Made by a program: the position numbers and the translations under genes. 64,000 bases of DNA from Sipunculus nudus (lineage: Eukaryota > Annelida > Sipuncula > Golfingiida > Sipunculidae): positions 26,630,401 through 26,694,400 of the forward strand of contig CM049317.1 in the NCBI GenBank assembly GCA_026874595.1, given 5' to 3'. The notes below the pieces were generated by a model that saw only the letters and a list, made by a program, of their open reading frames with translations, was not told the origin of the DNA and searched no databases. Within the stretch, counting starts at the first letter, position 1; the number at the start of each line of letters is the position of its first letter. Below are positions 26,152-40,755 of the stretch, one piece after another.

Positions 26152-29100
26152 ACGAGGTTTTATCGTGGTAATAAAATGCAAACAACTTTTCCAAAATAAT
26201 TATGAAGCTGCATAGAAAAAAGGGAGAACTACTGTATAACTCAACTAATTTGTGTTTTAAACGGTCCTTAAGTGTATTATTATAAATGCGTTGGCTTATC
26301 TTAAGATAATGCCTATTATTAATAATGATACTTACCTGGCTTTGCACAGAATACACCAAACAATTTGCTTGCAGGAGGCTTTCCAAGATCGTTGTCTCCT
26401 GGATCTCCACAGGCGTCAGCACCAGTATAATGTTGTTGAGGTTGTTTGACGGTGCCATCTGATATCCATCCCGGAGAGCAAACTTCAAATCCTCCTTCTG
26501 AAGCAGAGGTAAAGTCGCCAAGTGTCGCTACCCGTGCGCCAAAGGCTTTACATTTATTCTCCGCATCATCAAACGTAACTGTATCACTGATATAGAAAAA
26601 CGCTGGACCTGCAAAACCAGAAACACAGAAGCCTTATTGTCACTGTAAATACACTATAAATGCATACCCGAATGATGGCGTTTATTTATATTGTGACCTG
26701 TTAATAGATTTTAATATATTAGGTGTCTGTTCATTACAGACTCTAACGTCGGTGTTTTGTCGTAACTTCACTTTCGACATACCGTTTGTTATGCATAACA
26801 CAATTACCGTTCTTCATTTTATACCCTCAAGTCAACTTATTGTCGTGTCGCCGGTGCAAGCTTAATAATAACAATTTAGTGTATTATTCCGTAACCGAAT
26901 TCACAATTAATTTTCATCTGAGCTGAAAGGAAACATCCTTTAGATTTTAAAAGTTGATAGATTTGTTTTATATCGAACATCAATATGGTTCTATAAATGT
27001 GATTCGCAAAGCCAGAATCACACCATTAACTTTGTCAAAAATACTTCTAATAATGTTTGATAATATGAATTAATGTGCTTCTGAATGTACAACCTCCAAA
27101 TGCTAAAGAAGAAAAGCAAAAAAGAATACAACTCACTGATGCCTTTTGTGAGTCCGTTTTCCTTAGCGGCTAAATTAAAAAAAAATCCATATGTGAGAGT
27201 ACGATTTAACAACTACAAAGGAAATACGCAACGAACTCGAAAGATATAAAAGGTATATACACAAACATTTTTGCACTTGAAAATATAAATATTTTAATTA
27301 AATGTATAATTAGTGCAAATTCCTTTTATATGGATTTTTATTGTTTATTCGTTTGACTATCACGCACTTATTATAGTTACATTGGTCCATGCCATTATCG
27401 AGAAGGGAATCGGATATATACAAATAAGGATTGCGAGTATTTAATGCTCAAAACTGAATAATATTCAAAAGGCTCTCTAATGGTCGTTGATACAAATAGT
27501 TATAACATGGTTGGTTGCGCTTATTTCGTTGAGATACCTAAAGTTGTTTTAAAACGAATCTCCCAACAATATAAATTAAGCCACTCTTACCTTCCACTAT
27601 ACCCAGCTTCACTGGAAAAAAAAAAAGTTTATGAGTATACAACTTTTTTTGTTTAAAATCATTGCAAAAGATAAATCATACATTAAACAAGGAAGAGAAT
27701 ATCCTCCTTTTGCTTCTCGAAAACGTTACACCCGAAATCATCTTAGTGGGCTAATGCTAAAAGAAACGTGATTATCTAAATAAAAAAAAATTGGTAACCC
27801 GAAAGCTAACAAATTGAAGTGCTATTGATTAACAATGCTTCTTCGGGTAACCATCAATGTTTCAACTGAACAGCCTAAAAACCATGTTGTTTTGATATTT
27901 TGCTGCGAGATCACGGTAAACTGAAACCATTCATTTTACATTACGTGTGAGACTCGTGTGAGGAGAAACATTCACTTAGATGACAGCGCCGAAGCTACCT
28001 GGTCGAAAGCACTGACACACCAACCGTGATAGAGAGATTCATTTTATTTTAATGTTTTAGCGCATCGGCCATGAAGAGTTTAAATTAAGCTTTGACGTAT
28101 GTGTCATATAAGCGCATTGGCACCGTCTTAGAAAAAGTAAATTATTAATAATACATAGCATCTTACCTTTAGGGTCACATCCAAGCAGGTCTAGTCGCAA
28201 AGTAGGTTTCCCAAAGTATTCAACCACCTTTATCCTTACGGATCTGGCCATTACGATTTTGGGCAAGACGTTAGTCACCTTACCCTCGTTGTCTGTGTTG
28301 CCATCAAACTCCTTGAAGTAAAATTCATAAATTTTCAATTTAATCCGATATATTATTCATGTCCATGTATATTTCATGAATATATCCGAGCTTAGTTATA
28401 AATAGCGACAGCCTGTTACCCCAAACGTCGATTTTAGATGAACTGAAGAACGATGGGGTGACAGTACAAGCTATTGGGTTCGCATCAATTCTAGTATGTG
28501 CAGATATGCACGCCATTTCTGACACTACTTTTTAATTTTCATCTACTTCTAGAACTGTCATTTTCATGAGTTAAGACAAAAAGTGACGTTATTCTGTTAG
28601 GAAAAATAATAATTATTACTTCCACGGTTGACTTACGTGTATTCGTGCAGCAGTTTTTAATACCGAGGCTGGTTTCACTCGAAAAAACTCGTCTACACGG
28701 CTTCAGCGGGAGAATCATAACATCCGGTAGGGGATTCCCAGACGGCTATGTGTAAAACTCGGAAGTCCAAAGTCGGAAGCAAGGATTTTTTTTAATAAAG
28801 CAATGATCGAAGCATAATTAAAATGCTACTACATCAATGGAAAGTACCATTTTATTTTTATTGATAGAATAAGGTCTATTCTATCATTATGTAAAAAATC
28901 AAGGTTATCCATCCGAAGTAATAGACTATTTTTTTGCTCGGAAATGCTCGGTTATAGTCCAAATGTGTAAAACTCGGAATCCAGTAATGGCTAATTCACT
29001 GGTCATCATGTCGTCAGCAACGTGTCAAGCATTTTCAATTTCTTCAATATGGCATATTTTTCATAAAATCAATCTGTTTTGTAACATTCATGATGCGGTT

Positions 29101-29482
29101 TTTTATATTATATTGATATTTTATTTTATTTTGTATAACAAGATTATATTAACTCGTCAATATTTTACGCTGTTACCGTATTTTATGATGGTGGAAACAT
29201 GAAAAAATTAAAGGTTTTGATAATATTTTATTCACATTACAAATGTGTCCCTATAAAAATTACCCTGATAATATCATAGAGACATAAACAGAAAATTTGA
29301 CAGAACCTCAAAACGTCCAGTGAATATTTTTTTCAAGGTTGTTTTGAATAAAATGTTTATTTTCCTCTTCCATTGACCAAAATATTTCATCAGGATAATG
29401 AATCTCTGAAGCGCTTATCTATAATGTAATACTTTTAATGCCAATTTATATTTTACATTTCATGGTCAGGTTGCACACATTG

Positions 29483-29541
<59 letters not shown>

Positions 29542-32500
29542 ATATTTTCCCCTGTATGTTCCTGCTGTAAATGGAACCTGTATCAAATCATGTTTTGGAA
29601 TTTTGCCAAAATAGCGTAATATACATGATGCTTTTCAATAATTTGTTTGATAATGATTTCATTAGACGTATCCTGCAAATTTAAAAAAGAAAAGACAAAC
29701 ATAACAATACCTTGACAGGGGGAAATACACAATGCATGTGTAAATAGATATGATGCCTATTGTAAATTTTTTTGATAATATAAAAACAATAGTTTCTGTT
29801 TTTGCAGAACGATTCAATATTTAATCGATATATTTTATGCTGTTAGGTACAATATTCATCAAATTAATGTTCTGAAAATTTGTAAAACCGCTGGGCACAA
29901 ACATCAATACTTTTTATAGATATATTGTAAAATACGTCAATTGAAAAAAAAAATCAACAACAAATCAATAAAACATTAAACAAAACATTTGGCATAGCCA
30001 GAAAAGTTTAGTAAATGTTTAAAAATAAATGAGCAAAGAGCAAATGTTATAGATATAAAAAAATTCTGTTTAATAATAGAAACTGATACCAGCAGCTATG
30101 AAGTCCGAAGGGAAGGAGGTTCGAAAGCGCACGGTACTATACTTTATCGAGAATTCCGACTATAGACCGGTGATTACCAGGCCTAAGAAAAAGCATCCTA
30201 TCTGTTAATTTTGTTTCTGAGGATTAAAATATAAGAATCAAATAAAAAAAGTGAGTATGCACGGAATATTCAGATGGATTATATAAAGATAAAAAATGAC
30301 TATACAGCAAAAGTAGAATAGGAATAATTTATATTTGTAACTGAAATATTTATCTTAGCGCTAAATATCTAACTTTATTTATCAAAACGGTTTGGTTCCA
30401 TTATTGAATGGTGTCATCATTTTTATGTGGAATTTCAAGGTATATTTTAGACAAGAATCAGGTTTAATAAAAATGCCTATATCCCGTATAGCATCTTTAA
30501 GACACCAGGTCACCTCTAGACAGAATTTTACTTGAAGCCCAAAATGTCATACGTGTCGATAAAGATTCTATATGGTTATTTATCAAAGATTTTACATTCA
30601 ACTATCTCCTCTGTACACAAAATAGGAATTTTTATTGAGAACGTTGTAATCGTACAGTAATCCGAAGTTGAAGGGAGCACATTCTGTTTAGATGCCCTTA
30701 TCATGCATATATTATAACGCTTGAGAGTGAAATCAGTTGCAAATATACTTTAAAATATTATTAAATATCCATTTATTTGAAGTTGAAATGTTATGTTGAA
30801 ACAGCAGGAGTGAAATTATTAGAATATAAATACAAGATTGAAAAAGTTTGAAGGAAGTGTTTAAAAAAAACTTGAACAAGAATTAATATGAGTTTAAAAA
30901 AAAAAAATATTATTTGCTTAATTTACAAATAGATCAGATTTTATAATCACACATGTATTAGTATGTTATATATTATCTGGACTGTTGCATCCCTTTTCTA
31001 AGATATATTTTAACATTTTTTTAAATATCGTAGATTTCTAACATATTGAAAGACATTTCGTTTAAGTTTTGTGTGATACATGTATGTTTATTCCAGCGAT
31101 GTCCTACTGATATATATATATATATATATATTGAATTTTCATATTTGTTCAACGTATGGAAAATATATTATTGTTTTTATATTAAATGACATCGTAATTT
31201 ATAACTGTATTTCAATGCCATATTAGGGTGTATTATACCATATTTATTATTCAGTGGTGCATCCATATAGGGGGCGCAATCCCGTTCATGCAGACGTATC
31301 GAGTTCTTTTCCCATTTATTCGTAATCAATTTTCATTTATTTTCAGATTACCTTTTTATTCCCTAGCAATTACATTATTAAATTTATTACTTTCCAGTTC
31401 ATAAGTTGGCGATATTAATGAACAAGTCTGTGATTTTTACTCCACTTAGAGAGCATCCAAAAATATAATAGTTTATTGAGCGATGGAGTCTTTCCGTTAT
31501 CACATGTCACTTTTCTCAGTCATAACACGGCTCCTCGGCTGATACTCAGATTCACGCACTGTGCTCTGCTGTCCGAGCCTGTGCGCTCGCAGATCACAGA
31601 AGTCGGTAAAATGCAAAGATTGTTATAAGACTTAAACATATCAATTATTTTACAACGAGTACTACATTTTAAAGGTGACATTTTGCAAGTTATAAATGTA
31701 TAGACGCGTATTTCATCATTGACATTAACATGTTACAAACTATTGGATATTTGGATTTTCCAGTTTATACCGTAATTTTATAGAATTAAAAATATCAAAG
31801 CCCAACAACCTAAAGTTTGAATACATTTTTCAAAAACATGTAGGAGAATAGTTGCGGAACAGAAAATCCTCATTATCTTTTGTTTAAGGTGCCTCAAAAT
31901 GTCGTCTTTTCATTGTATATTTAAGAATTAAAATCATCCCCTCCCATGCCCTGCCCATGTAAATATAAATATCTTTAACAAAATCATGGCTCTAGATTTT
32001 ATTAATAAATTTCATAGGGTGAAATATATTACGTGAAAATACACCCACATATCTGTATACATTTATATTAAATTAACAAAACAAAAAATTGAGAGCATAG
32101 TTTTCCGATTTTGTATCATGTATTGAATTATACACTCATTAAAAGCAGAATCATGCATAAGCAATTTAAATATATGCATGCAACTATAATTTTAATGAAA
32201 CTGCATTTGGGCTGTGGCTCTTAACTGACCACAAGTTAACCAGGGCGTCTCTGTGACTTCCGAGTTATACATATTTGAATCACATCCCAGCACTTCTGGG
32301 TGACTTCCGAGATGGCTTCCGAGCACAAAATCGTCCATAACTTTCAGATCAAAGAATGAATAACTATAATTTTTCACAGAATGATAGTAAAGATCTTATT
32401 CTATCGAGAAAAAGCAAAACGGTATTGAAGCGTTAGCATTTTGTATATGCTTTATACTGCATTATTTATAAAACAATTCCTTGGTTTCCGGCTTCGGGCT

Positions 32501-35436
32501 TCGGACTTCCAAGTTTACATACACGACCCCGTCATGACACTTCAGTTTCGAACGAGTAGTACCGCTTCACGTGAATCGGTGCCACAATGACGAAAGGAGG
32601 TAATAAATGTAATAATTTTTGTGTAACAACCCTTTTTCTTCGATATTAAACACATATAATACGACCATATAAGCCTGTGATGCCAGATAATACCAGACAG
32701 GAAATATTTTGATCCGACCCTTAGAATGGGCGTTCTGTTGTGACTGCCATCATGACTCCAGGCCCTATCAAATAATTTCCGAAGGCCTGAGTGTCATGTT
32801 GTCATGGCTAAGTTATAAATGGACAAGAGCCATATTCCTATAAGATAAGTCTGCTGGGTGTAGGCTAGCCAAAGAAACAAATGCTATCCGTTTCAGTTTT
32901 AGCGTAATCAGTTGGCAGAGATTTTACTGCAGCTACTTACCCCGGCAGAAGTGTAGTCTACTCCCGTTGCGCTATGCTCCAGACTGAACCTCTTCACCCA
33001 CTGCTGTTTACCGTAGGCACCTTGTGTCACCACCTTGCTAATCATTCTGGATAAACAGAAGAGTGATGAATATCCATTGGTAAAGTAGTTAAGGCGCTGG
33101 CGTTAAGGGAAGATATTCAACGGTTCGAGAACCACAGGTGCGCGATGGCTTTATTAAAAAATCTTAACACAATCTCAGAAATTCGTTCCGAGTATAATGG
33201 AAGGGTTTTAAGGGTGTAAATCTCCAAATATTTCCTGGCAATCCCCCCCTTCCCCGACTCAATGTACAAACTAATATCTAGAGGACATAAAATAGAACAA
33301 GGTTCTCACAGTATATGGATATCTTCATAATCGTTCATTAAGCGGCCATGGGTCTATTATTGAAAAAAAAACTAACAAGGAAACGGGTGAGGGCCCGAGT
33401 CATTTATTCGACCGAGACTATACTATTGAACAATTTTAACAGACGTCACCGTTTGGGACGTGGACTTTGCACAAACGTAACAAAAATAACACTTCATCCA
33501 TGAAACATGATCAACATTTACAGGGAAAATTCAGTTTAAATTTTCTACGCCTACTTAAATATCATTATTATCTTCTCACTATATGTACTTTAGAAATGAT
33601 GTTTCCAGGTAGCCACAAGACATGTTAATGGTAAAGAACCCAGTCATGCTAAACAAGTCACTCATTATGGATCCGGGATCTTTATTAATGCGGTTAAAAG
33701 ATGTATTTATGACAAGTATTTTGTAAAGATAGATTCTACCAAAATCTTAAACGTTAAAGTCGTACCCCTTTTTACTGTTTTTTTAGGATAAAAAGGCCCT
33801 CCATGGTTCATTGTTATTATTTGGTACAGAGCAGTCAAGAACCAAGGAAAGCATTTTATTTCTGTAAATTGCACCATTTTTCTAAACCCGTGAAACTCAT
33901 TCATTGATAAATTACAAAATGAATTTACTTAAACATGGGTTGAGTTGTCATAAAAGAGGATATCGCACATGCCCGCACATAAAAGAAAATCCGAGAGCAA
34001 TATCCATGAGTGATACAAGAGTATCTTTAAAATATTTAAATTATCAGGAACGTATTATAATCTCACCGATGTCCTATGAAATCAATCTGAAGTAATTCGT
34101 CGATGCCAGCACCTCCAGCTGTCCAGCCTCCCTCTACGTACGGGGAACCCCCGCTCATTGCGTCCAATTTAGCCCTGTTTGGAGCGTGAGCTGGTTTACC
34201 ATCCAAAATACTCGAGGCGGAGAGAAATGTCACAGGATCTCTCTGTACCAAGGATACTTCACACACTGCAACAAAAATTCTATTAATTCATCTGGAACCT
34301 CTGAAATGGGATTCTGTCGGTCGAAGGAGACATGGTATATTTCTTCCTCATAAATTACATCTAATGGGCCTAGATTGCTAATTATTGTAACTAACGATTA
34401 TACCGATCGTGGCTACTTATTCCAAAGAACCTGCTTCATGTACATTAGACAATATATTACTTACTCGAATATTACACAGCGGAGTTACTACTGGTACCAC
34501 TGCAACAATAAACTACAAAAGTACCACTAACAGGAACATAACAAACGTGAGTTAATATTTGTGTATCACCTCGAAATTTGAAAGTATGCGAGTACCACAT
34601 TAAAATATTAGATAATAGCACGATCTTTAGTCTACAATAACATAATTGTGTAAATAAATCGGCATTAATCTTCACGTTTAATAAAGAAAGGAATATCATG
34701 TCGCTGAGTTATTATTTGTGAAAATGCAGCATAAAACTTCCAGACTACATCTGACCATATTTGTTAAATTACATAATTATTATTAGAGTATTATTAGACT
34801 ATCAAATAATAAGACAATCATTCATTAAAAATGATAACAATGCATAGAACTAATAACAATAAACTGCCAAAGAATTAATGCCATGAATACCAGAGCTGTG
34901 TAAGTATGAACCATCTTAACATTGATCTACCCGTATACTTTGACAGGAATACAAAACAAACTACCTGATAACTACTGAACGAAAGATTACACAGCTGAGT
35001 TAATGTTTTACAAGAAAAAAAATTACTACCAGACTACTACTAAAATATTTATCAAAACAATACACATATAATAAAATGTTAGAAAATATTAAGAATATTC
35101 CTCTAAAATGCTCTAAAATGATAATTTGCGTAAACTTACCAGCATTAAACTACCAGGAAACTACGTACAGGAATATACCACAGCTGATATAATATATGCT
35201 GACTAAATATTAAACTAATCGAGCACAACTAACCATATGTATTTTAACCGTATGAGTATAATCACAATATCAGATAATTACACAATAGTTCCTCTAAAAT
35301 GGGTAAAATATCTGGTTAACAGTATGTGAGTAGTTTTGAAGGAAGAAGGTATATGTTTTCAAAAAAAGTATTCTGGTATCTATTTACTAGATCGCTTTTA
35401 AATAAATAAAAGTAGCACGTGAATAAACAAAGTAAT

Positions 35437-35492
<56 letters not shown>

Positions 35493-36308
35493 TGAAACTC
35501 TTCTAAGCCGGACACCCAAGGGACTGGAGGATTTTGTTCATATAAGTGAGTTGTCCTGTTTTGAGGATTTTGGCATATCACGTCAATTCTTCATGAAATG
35601 TTACTGATATGCTCTGTTTTTATTATATTTACGCTCAATTCGAAATACATAATTTTATTAAAATTATTTTCAAAATTGCTTAATTTTGCAATTGAAATTA
35701 ATGAAATATTATTATTAAAAAAGGAAAGACAAACACTTTCTTTCTCTCTTTCTACTTCATCAGCTAGGCCTCACACACTAATCTCGGTTGGATGATTCCA
35801 CTAGGTAATATAGATGATTGATTATTGACAGCAATCTGACCGCATGATTATTTGTTAAAGGATAGTCTTCACAACGCATTCACAATAACAAAATTTAAGG
35901 TGTCACTAACTAGTTAAGGCTCCCCGGGCCGGACGCCAATCACAATGCACGATCTTTAGTTTTTAATGGTGGTCTTTTCAAATGAAAAGCTGTTTGAAAG
36001 CTTTGGTTTTTTTTTTCTAATTGGCCGGCCAATCTTAATAAAGTAATGACTGTGTATCTAAACATTTATAGAAATAAACAAAAAATTCGAAAGTATGTTC
36101 ACATGTAACACCATGATGGTTCACCAAATTACGCTTGTCCATTGGCTGTCCCCCGGCAGATATGTGAAAAAAATATAACGCTCCATGTCTGTCCGCTTTA
36201 GAGGGCCGAAATATGTACTGGATACACAGGCGGGACCGGACATTTTGTCCGTTGTCCGGAATAGTGACTTGTCTGCTTTACTGATTTTATGATTAACATA
36301 ATATAAAA

Positions 36309-36372
<64 letters not shown>

Positions 36373-37656
36373 TAAAATCAAACATGATCCGTCATTATAT
36401 AAGCTTCAGACCGTGGAATTTGTTATATAAAATGTTTATAACAATTCGGGTTGAAGAATATACACATATGTAGTACTCCATTTGCGCTTAATTGACATTC
36501 ATAAAAATACATGTAATAAATAGTGGTGAAAATTTAGGTAAAATAAAGTGTGTAAAGATCATACAATTAATTCTAAGAGTTACAAAGCACTAAGTGGATC
36601 AATGTTATTTTCTGTCATTGTGTACAAAATATTGCATTTTCAGTGACTGTCCAGATATATAAGAATATTGTTTCTTTCTGACCGGGACACTTTTCTGAAT
36701 TGTTTCATTTTCTTTTCAAAGATATGCTTCTTTTTGAAAGAGAGGTACATATTACCCAAGATTCCTGTCTTTCAAAATACAAGAAACATCTGTTACCAAC
36801 GAATTTTGTTCACTTTAATAATTTGTATTTTTTCGGTACTTGCAAGAACACTCATAACAGTGAACACAGATAGATACTTTTGGCCAGTTATTTATTTTGA
36901 ATAAGTCATTTAAAGAGTTCCGAGTAGGCACAAGAGGGCCGGATGCAAAATAATTGCATAGTGTTAATTAAAGTTCAATTATTTTCACAAAATATTAAAT
37001 GTAACAAATTTGGTATACGAAATTTATTCCAAACTACTCACCTTTGCATCCAAGGATATCGAACCGCATACAAATACGACGATGCCACTCAGTAGGGTTA
37101 ATACGAATAAATTTGGCAGAAAATCTCTGGAATTCATTCATTGCATATGTCGACACGTCTACATTTCCACCTAGAATACTCTTAAATTAAAAAAAATGCA
37201 TTCAGTATCATTGTCAAACAAACATGATGATGACGGAGTACATAATAGCACAATGCCCATTCAAGCTGATGTTTGGATTAATATTTGCACATTTGGAACA
37301 CTGCATCTTTCATCCAACCTGTTCATCAACCTGTTCTGAAAATCTGTTTAGCTATTCATAAGAAAAGTTGCGAGCAGGCGACTGATAAGTGAGTATGATA
37401 TTGTCCGTAATATAAGTCGTTATTTACCTAGTCGAACATAACTAGCACTGGGAAATTAACAAACCTGTCCTGGATGAATACCTACCCCTAATGTTGACCA
37501 GTAGTTCCCATCAACGCTGTAGTACACCCGATATTTTTTTACAAAATCTTCTGAAGTGTCCGCGCCCTGAGTTACAACTTTCCTTACTGTCCTGTAAAAA
37601 GGACGTTCATCCAAGGTAAAATACAGACACCCACGTATGTATGTATTTTATCTGTG

Positions 37657-37712
<56 letters not shown>

Positions 37713-37835
37713 TGGAATTCCGCCTTGCGACCATCCTACAATTGCGACCAGCATACGATCAAGGTTATTTAGAGTTTCACTAATCCCCCCCCCATCCAAA
37801 TTACACCACAAGTCCTAAAGGTGATCGTAATTGGG

Positions 37836-37898
<63 letters not shown>

Positions 37899-40719
37899 TA
37901 TGTATAGTTGTTAAAAAGTGTCACTCTGTTGAGTCCCAGGGGTTAAAAAAGATGGAGAGGTGCCGTATTTCATAATTTGTATCTTAATGTGCATGGCACA
38001 TGTGACGTCTGCTGTGCGATGTCCGCTAATCTTAAATTTTCCGTCAACATAACATATGTCATCAAAAACATACTGTAATTCCAAAGCATCAAGATTAGTT
38101 TTTTCGTACAAACTTGTTACATGAATCAGATATAAAGTTTCAAATAACATCAAACATCATTGTCAATAACAGGACTGCTAAGAGAATTGTAGAATGCATT
38201 TATGGCAATCCGACTGACCATCAGATATTATAATAATAAACAATTGGCCCATGGGCCATGACGCTCACCTTAAATTAACTGGGTGCTCATTTCTTGTATT
38301 GATATTATATAAGAGTAAAGAGTCTAGGGCTAATGGAAACAATCTGTGCCCTGCCTGCTGCTCAAAATCATGCCAGTAGCTTGCAGAATGTAGGTCAGCA
38401 TGACCTATACTAAAAAAATATCAAAGGAGATTTGCCTAGGAGCTAGGCCTTATGCATAGACATTATACCAATCTGACATTGAAGGTACTCAAAATATGGT
38501 TTTGGCCTGTCACTTGCAGGTTTCCATTTAGATTTGCAAAGATCTCCCTTGATGTTGTCCTGGAAGGTTTTTGGGCCTAAGGATACAATTTGTGCCCTAT
38601 CTGACTGTAATTGGCATGTATTTTAAGAATTTAGTTGCCAAATTTCAAGATTCAAAGATTTGCAAAAACCTCCCTAATCTTGTCAATTTATGGTTCAAAG
38701 GAAAATAGATACAATGTGTACCTTGTCTGTCTGGATGCTCAAATCTATATTTTTGTGGCTCATGGCGCACAAAATATAGCCCATGGACGATGAAATAATT
38801 TCTGCTTTCCAAAGAGATTTGACTATAACCTCCTTGGATGTTGCATTAGCCCGAATGCATACAATTTGTGCCCATCTGACTTTAAGGGAGCTCATATGAT
38901 ACCTTTTTTTTCTGCAGGTTGCAGAATATACGCCAGAGTGACCTTATTTCATGTTTTCAAGGACATTTGCCTTGGACCTCCCTGAATGTAATGTTAGAAT
39001 ATTCTAGGCATAATAAATACAATTTGTGCCCCGTCTGTCTGTTTTCAAAATCATATTTTTTTCTTCCTAAGTTGTAAAATAAAGGTCTCTATGGCCTTAC
39101 TTCAGGTTTCCACAGAAATGTGCCAAGAACCTCCCTGGCTTTTGTGTTAGAAGATTCTCGACTTAACAGGCACGATTTGTGCTTATCTGATATTCATGGT
39201 GCTCATTTGACATTTTATTTTTTTATTATTTTTGGTCATAGAATATAGAAAACCATTTTCTAATTTCATGTTTCAAAAAACACTTGCCTAAGACCAACCT
39301 GGGGGTTATGATAGAAGTTTCTAGGCCTAATTGATACATTTTGTGTCTCGTCTGTCAGGGTGTTCAAAGCCACTTTTTAGTCTATAGGTCACAGAATATA
39401 GGTCATGACAAAATAACAGGTTTCCAATGACGTTTGCCTAGGACCTCCCTGAATTTTACTTCAGAAGATTCTAGGTCTAATGGATACAATCTGTGCACCG
39501 TCTAACTGTCTGTGTGTTGTATGACATCTTTTCCTTTTATTCGCAAAACATATAATGGTGACCTAATTTTAGGTTACCGAGGATATTTGCAAAGAAAGTC
39601 TCAGAATGTAACATTAGACGATTCTAGTCCTAACAGATAAAATTTGTGCCCTATCTGACCTTCTGGGTGCTCAAAAACATGTTTTCGGTCTGTAAATCAC
39701 AAAAGTGTAGGTGACTATGACCGAATAGGTTTCCAAGGAGACTTGCCTAGAACCTGACAGGCTGTTGCGTTAGAATATTATCGGCCTAACATATACGATT
39801 TGTCCCCATCTGACATTCTGGGTGTTCATATGATATCCTTTTCATTAGGAATCAGAATATAGGTCACAGTGACCTAATTTCAGGTTTCCAGGGACATTTG
39901 CCTGGGAACTCCCTAAGAAGACTTAAGGCCTAATGGATACAATTTGTGCCCCTATCTGACTGTCTGGTTGCTTAATATCATTTTTATCGGCCCGTAGTTC
40001 ATAAAATATAGCTCACCATGACCTAATTCCAGCCTGCCTAGGACATCCCTGGGTGTCCAGATGGTAGTTTCTGGGTCTACCGGTTACTGTTTGTGCCATG
40101 TAAACGGACGGACGCTATATATCAAATGACTTACAATCAGCTGAGCTAAAAAAAAGGTATTATCCTCCGATCATCAAAACATAAGCAAAATTTGCTAAGT
40201 TTTAAAATCAACATTAATTCACAATTTCCTGCGTATGGCTGACACATATGCAGTGTTATTCAAACTACGATATCCCAAAGCTCTATTAAATCCAATCACA
40301 TTTTCCCTGAAAATCTTTTTTCAATAATCAAATTTGGATCGATTAATAGAGCTCCTTCATAAAACCACTAACACGTTTGATAAAAACAAACTTATTTTCC
40401 CGAAAAGATTTTATTCAATAATCAAATAATTTAATTTTGTTCAAACGTGTTATTGTTTTTACTAAAGATACAATAATTGTGAACATACCAAACATCCGGA
40501 AACTCCACCTGGATAAACTGATGCTTATCATTCTTGGCGGCACACCATCCTCCATGTTGATAGTTTTTACCGTTGTTTTCCCCGTCTGGATTAAGTCTGG
40601 TATCTAAACGAGATCTGGAATAGCTGTAGTCTCCTCCGTCGGTAATGTGCGATGATGTTGTGACTTTAGCCGAAGGTTCTCCGTTGTACAGAGAATCAGC
40701 ACAATCTGAAACCAAAAAT

Positions 40720-40755
<36 letters not shown>

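Larger units (their letters stand above)
28735..32530. mobile_element. 3.8-kb non-coding element with inverted repeats of about 300 bp
   Basis: 28745-29030 and 32210-32525 are inverted copies. Matches in order include GTAAAACTCGGAAGTCC against its complement at 32495-32515, GATAGAATAAG-TCT, CTATCATT-TGT-AAAAA, and TGCTCGGAA. The interior is very AT-rich with no frame over 60 codons. Long inverted termini and a non-coding interior suggest a foldback-type or MITE-like non-autonomous DNA transposon. It fills most of the intron splitting F5/8C domain 3. Confidence 0.65.

Noticed and set aside
25361-26215. 284-codon plus-strand open frame
   Set aside because: It runs through three copies of the 276-bp tRNA-like repeat and a (TA)n tract; the protein is internally repeated repeat read-through with no domain.
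26072-26521. 149-codon minus-strand open frame
   Set aside because: It is a shifted frame over the Link 1 exon plus a TA tract; the true frame starts at 26608 with all four Link cysteines.
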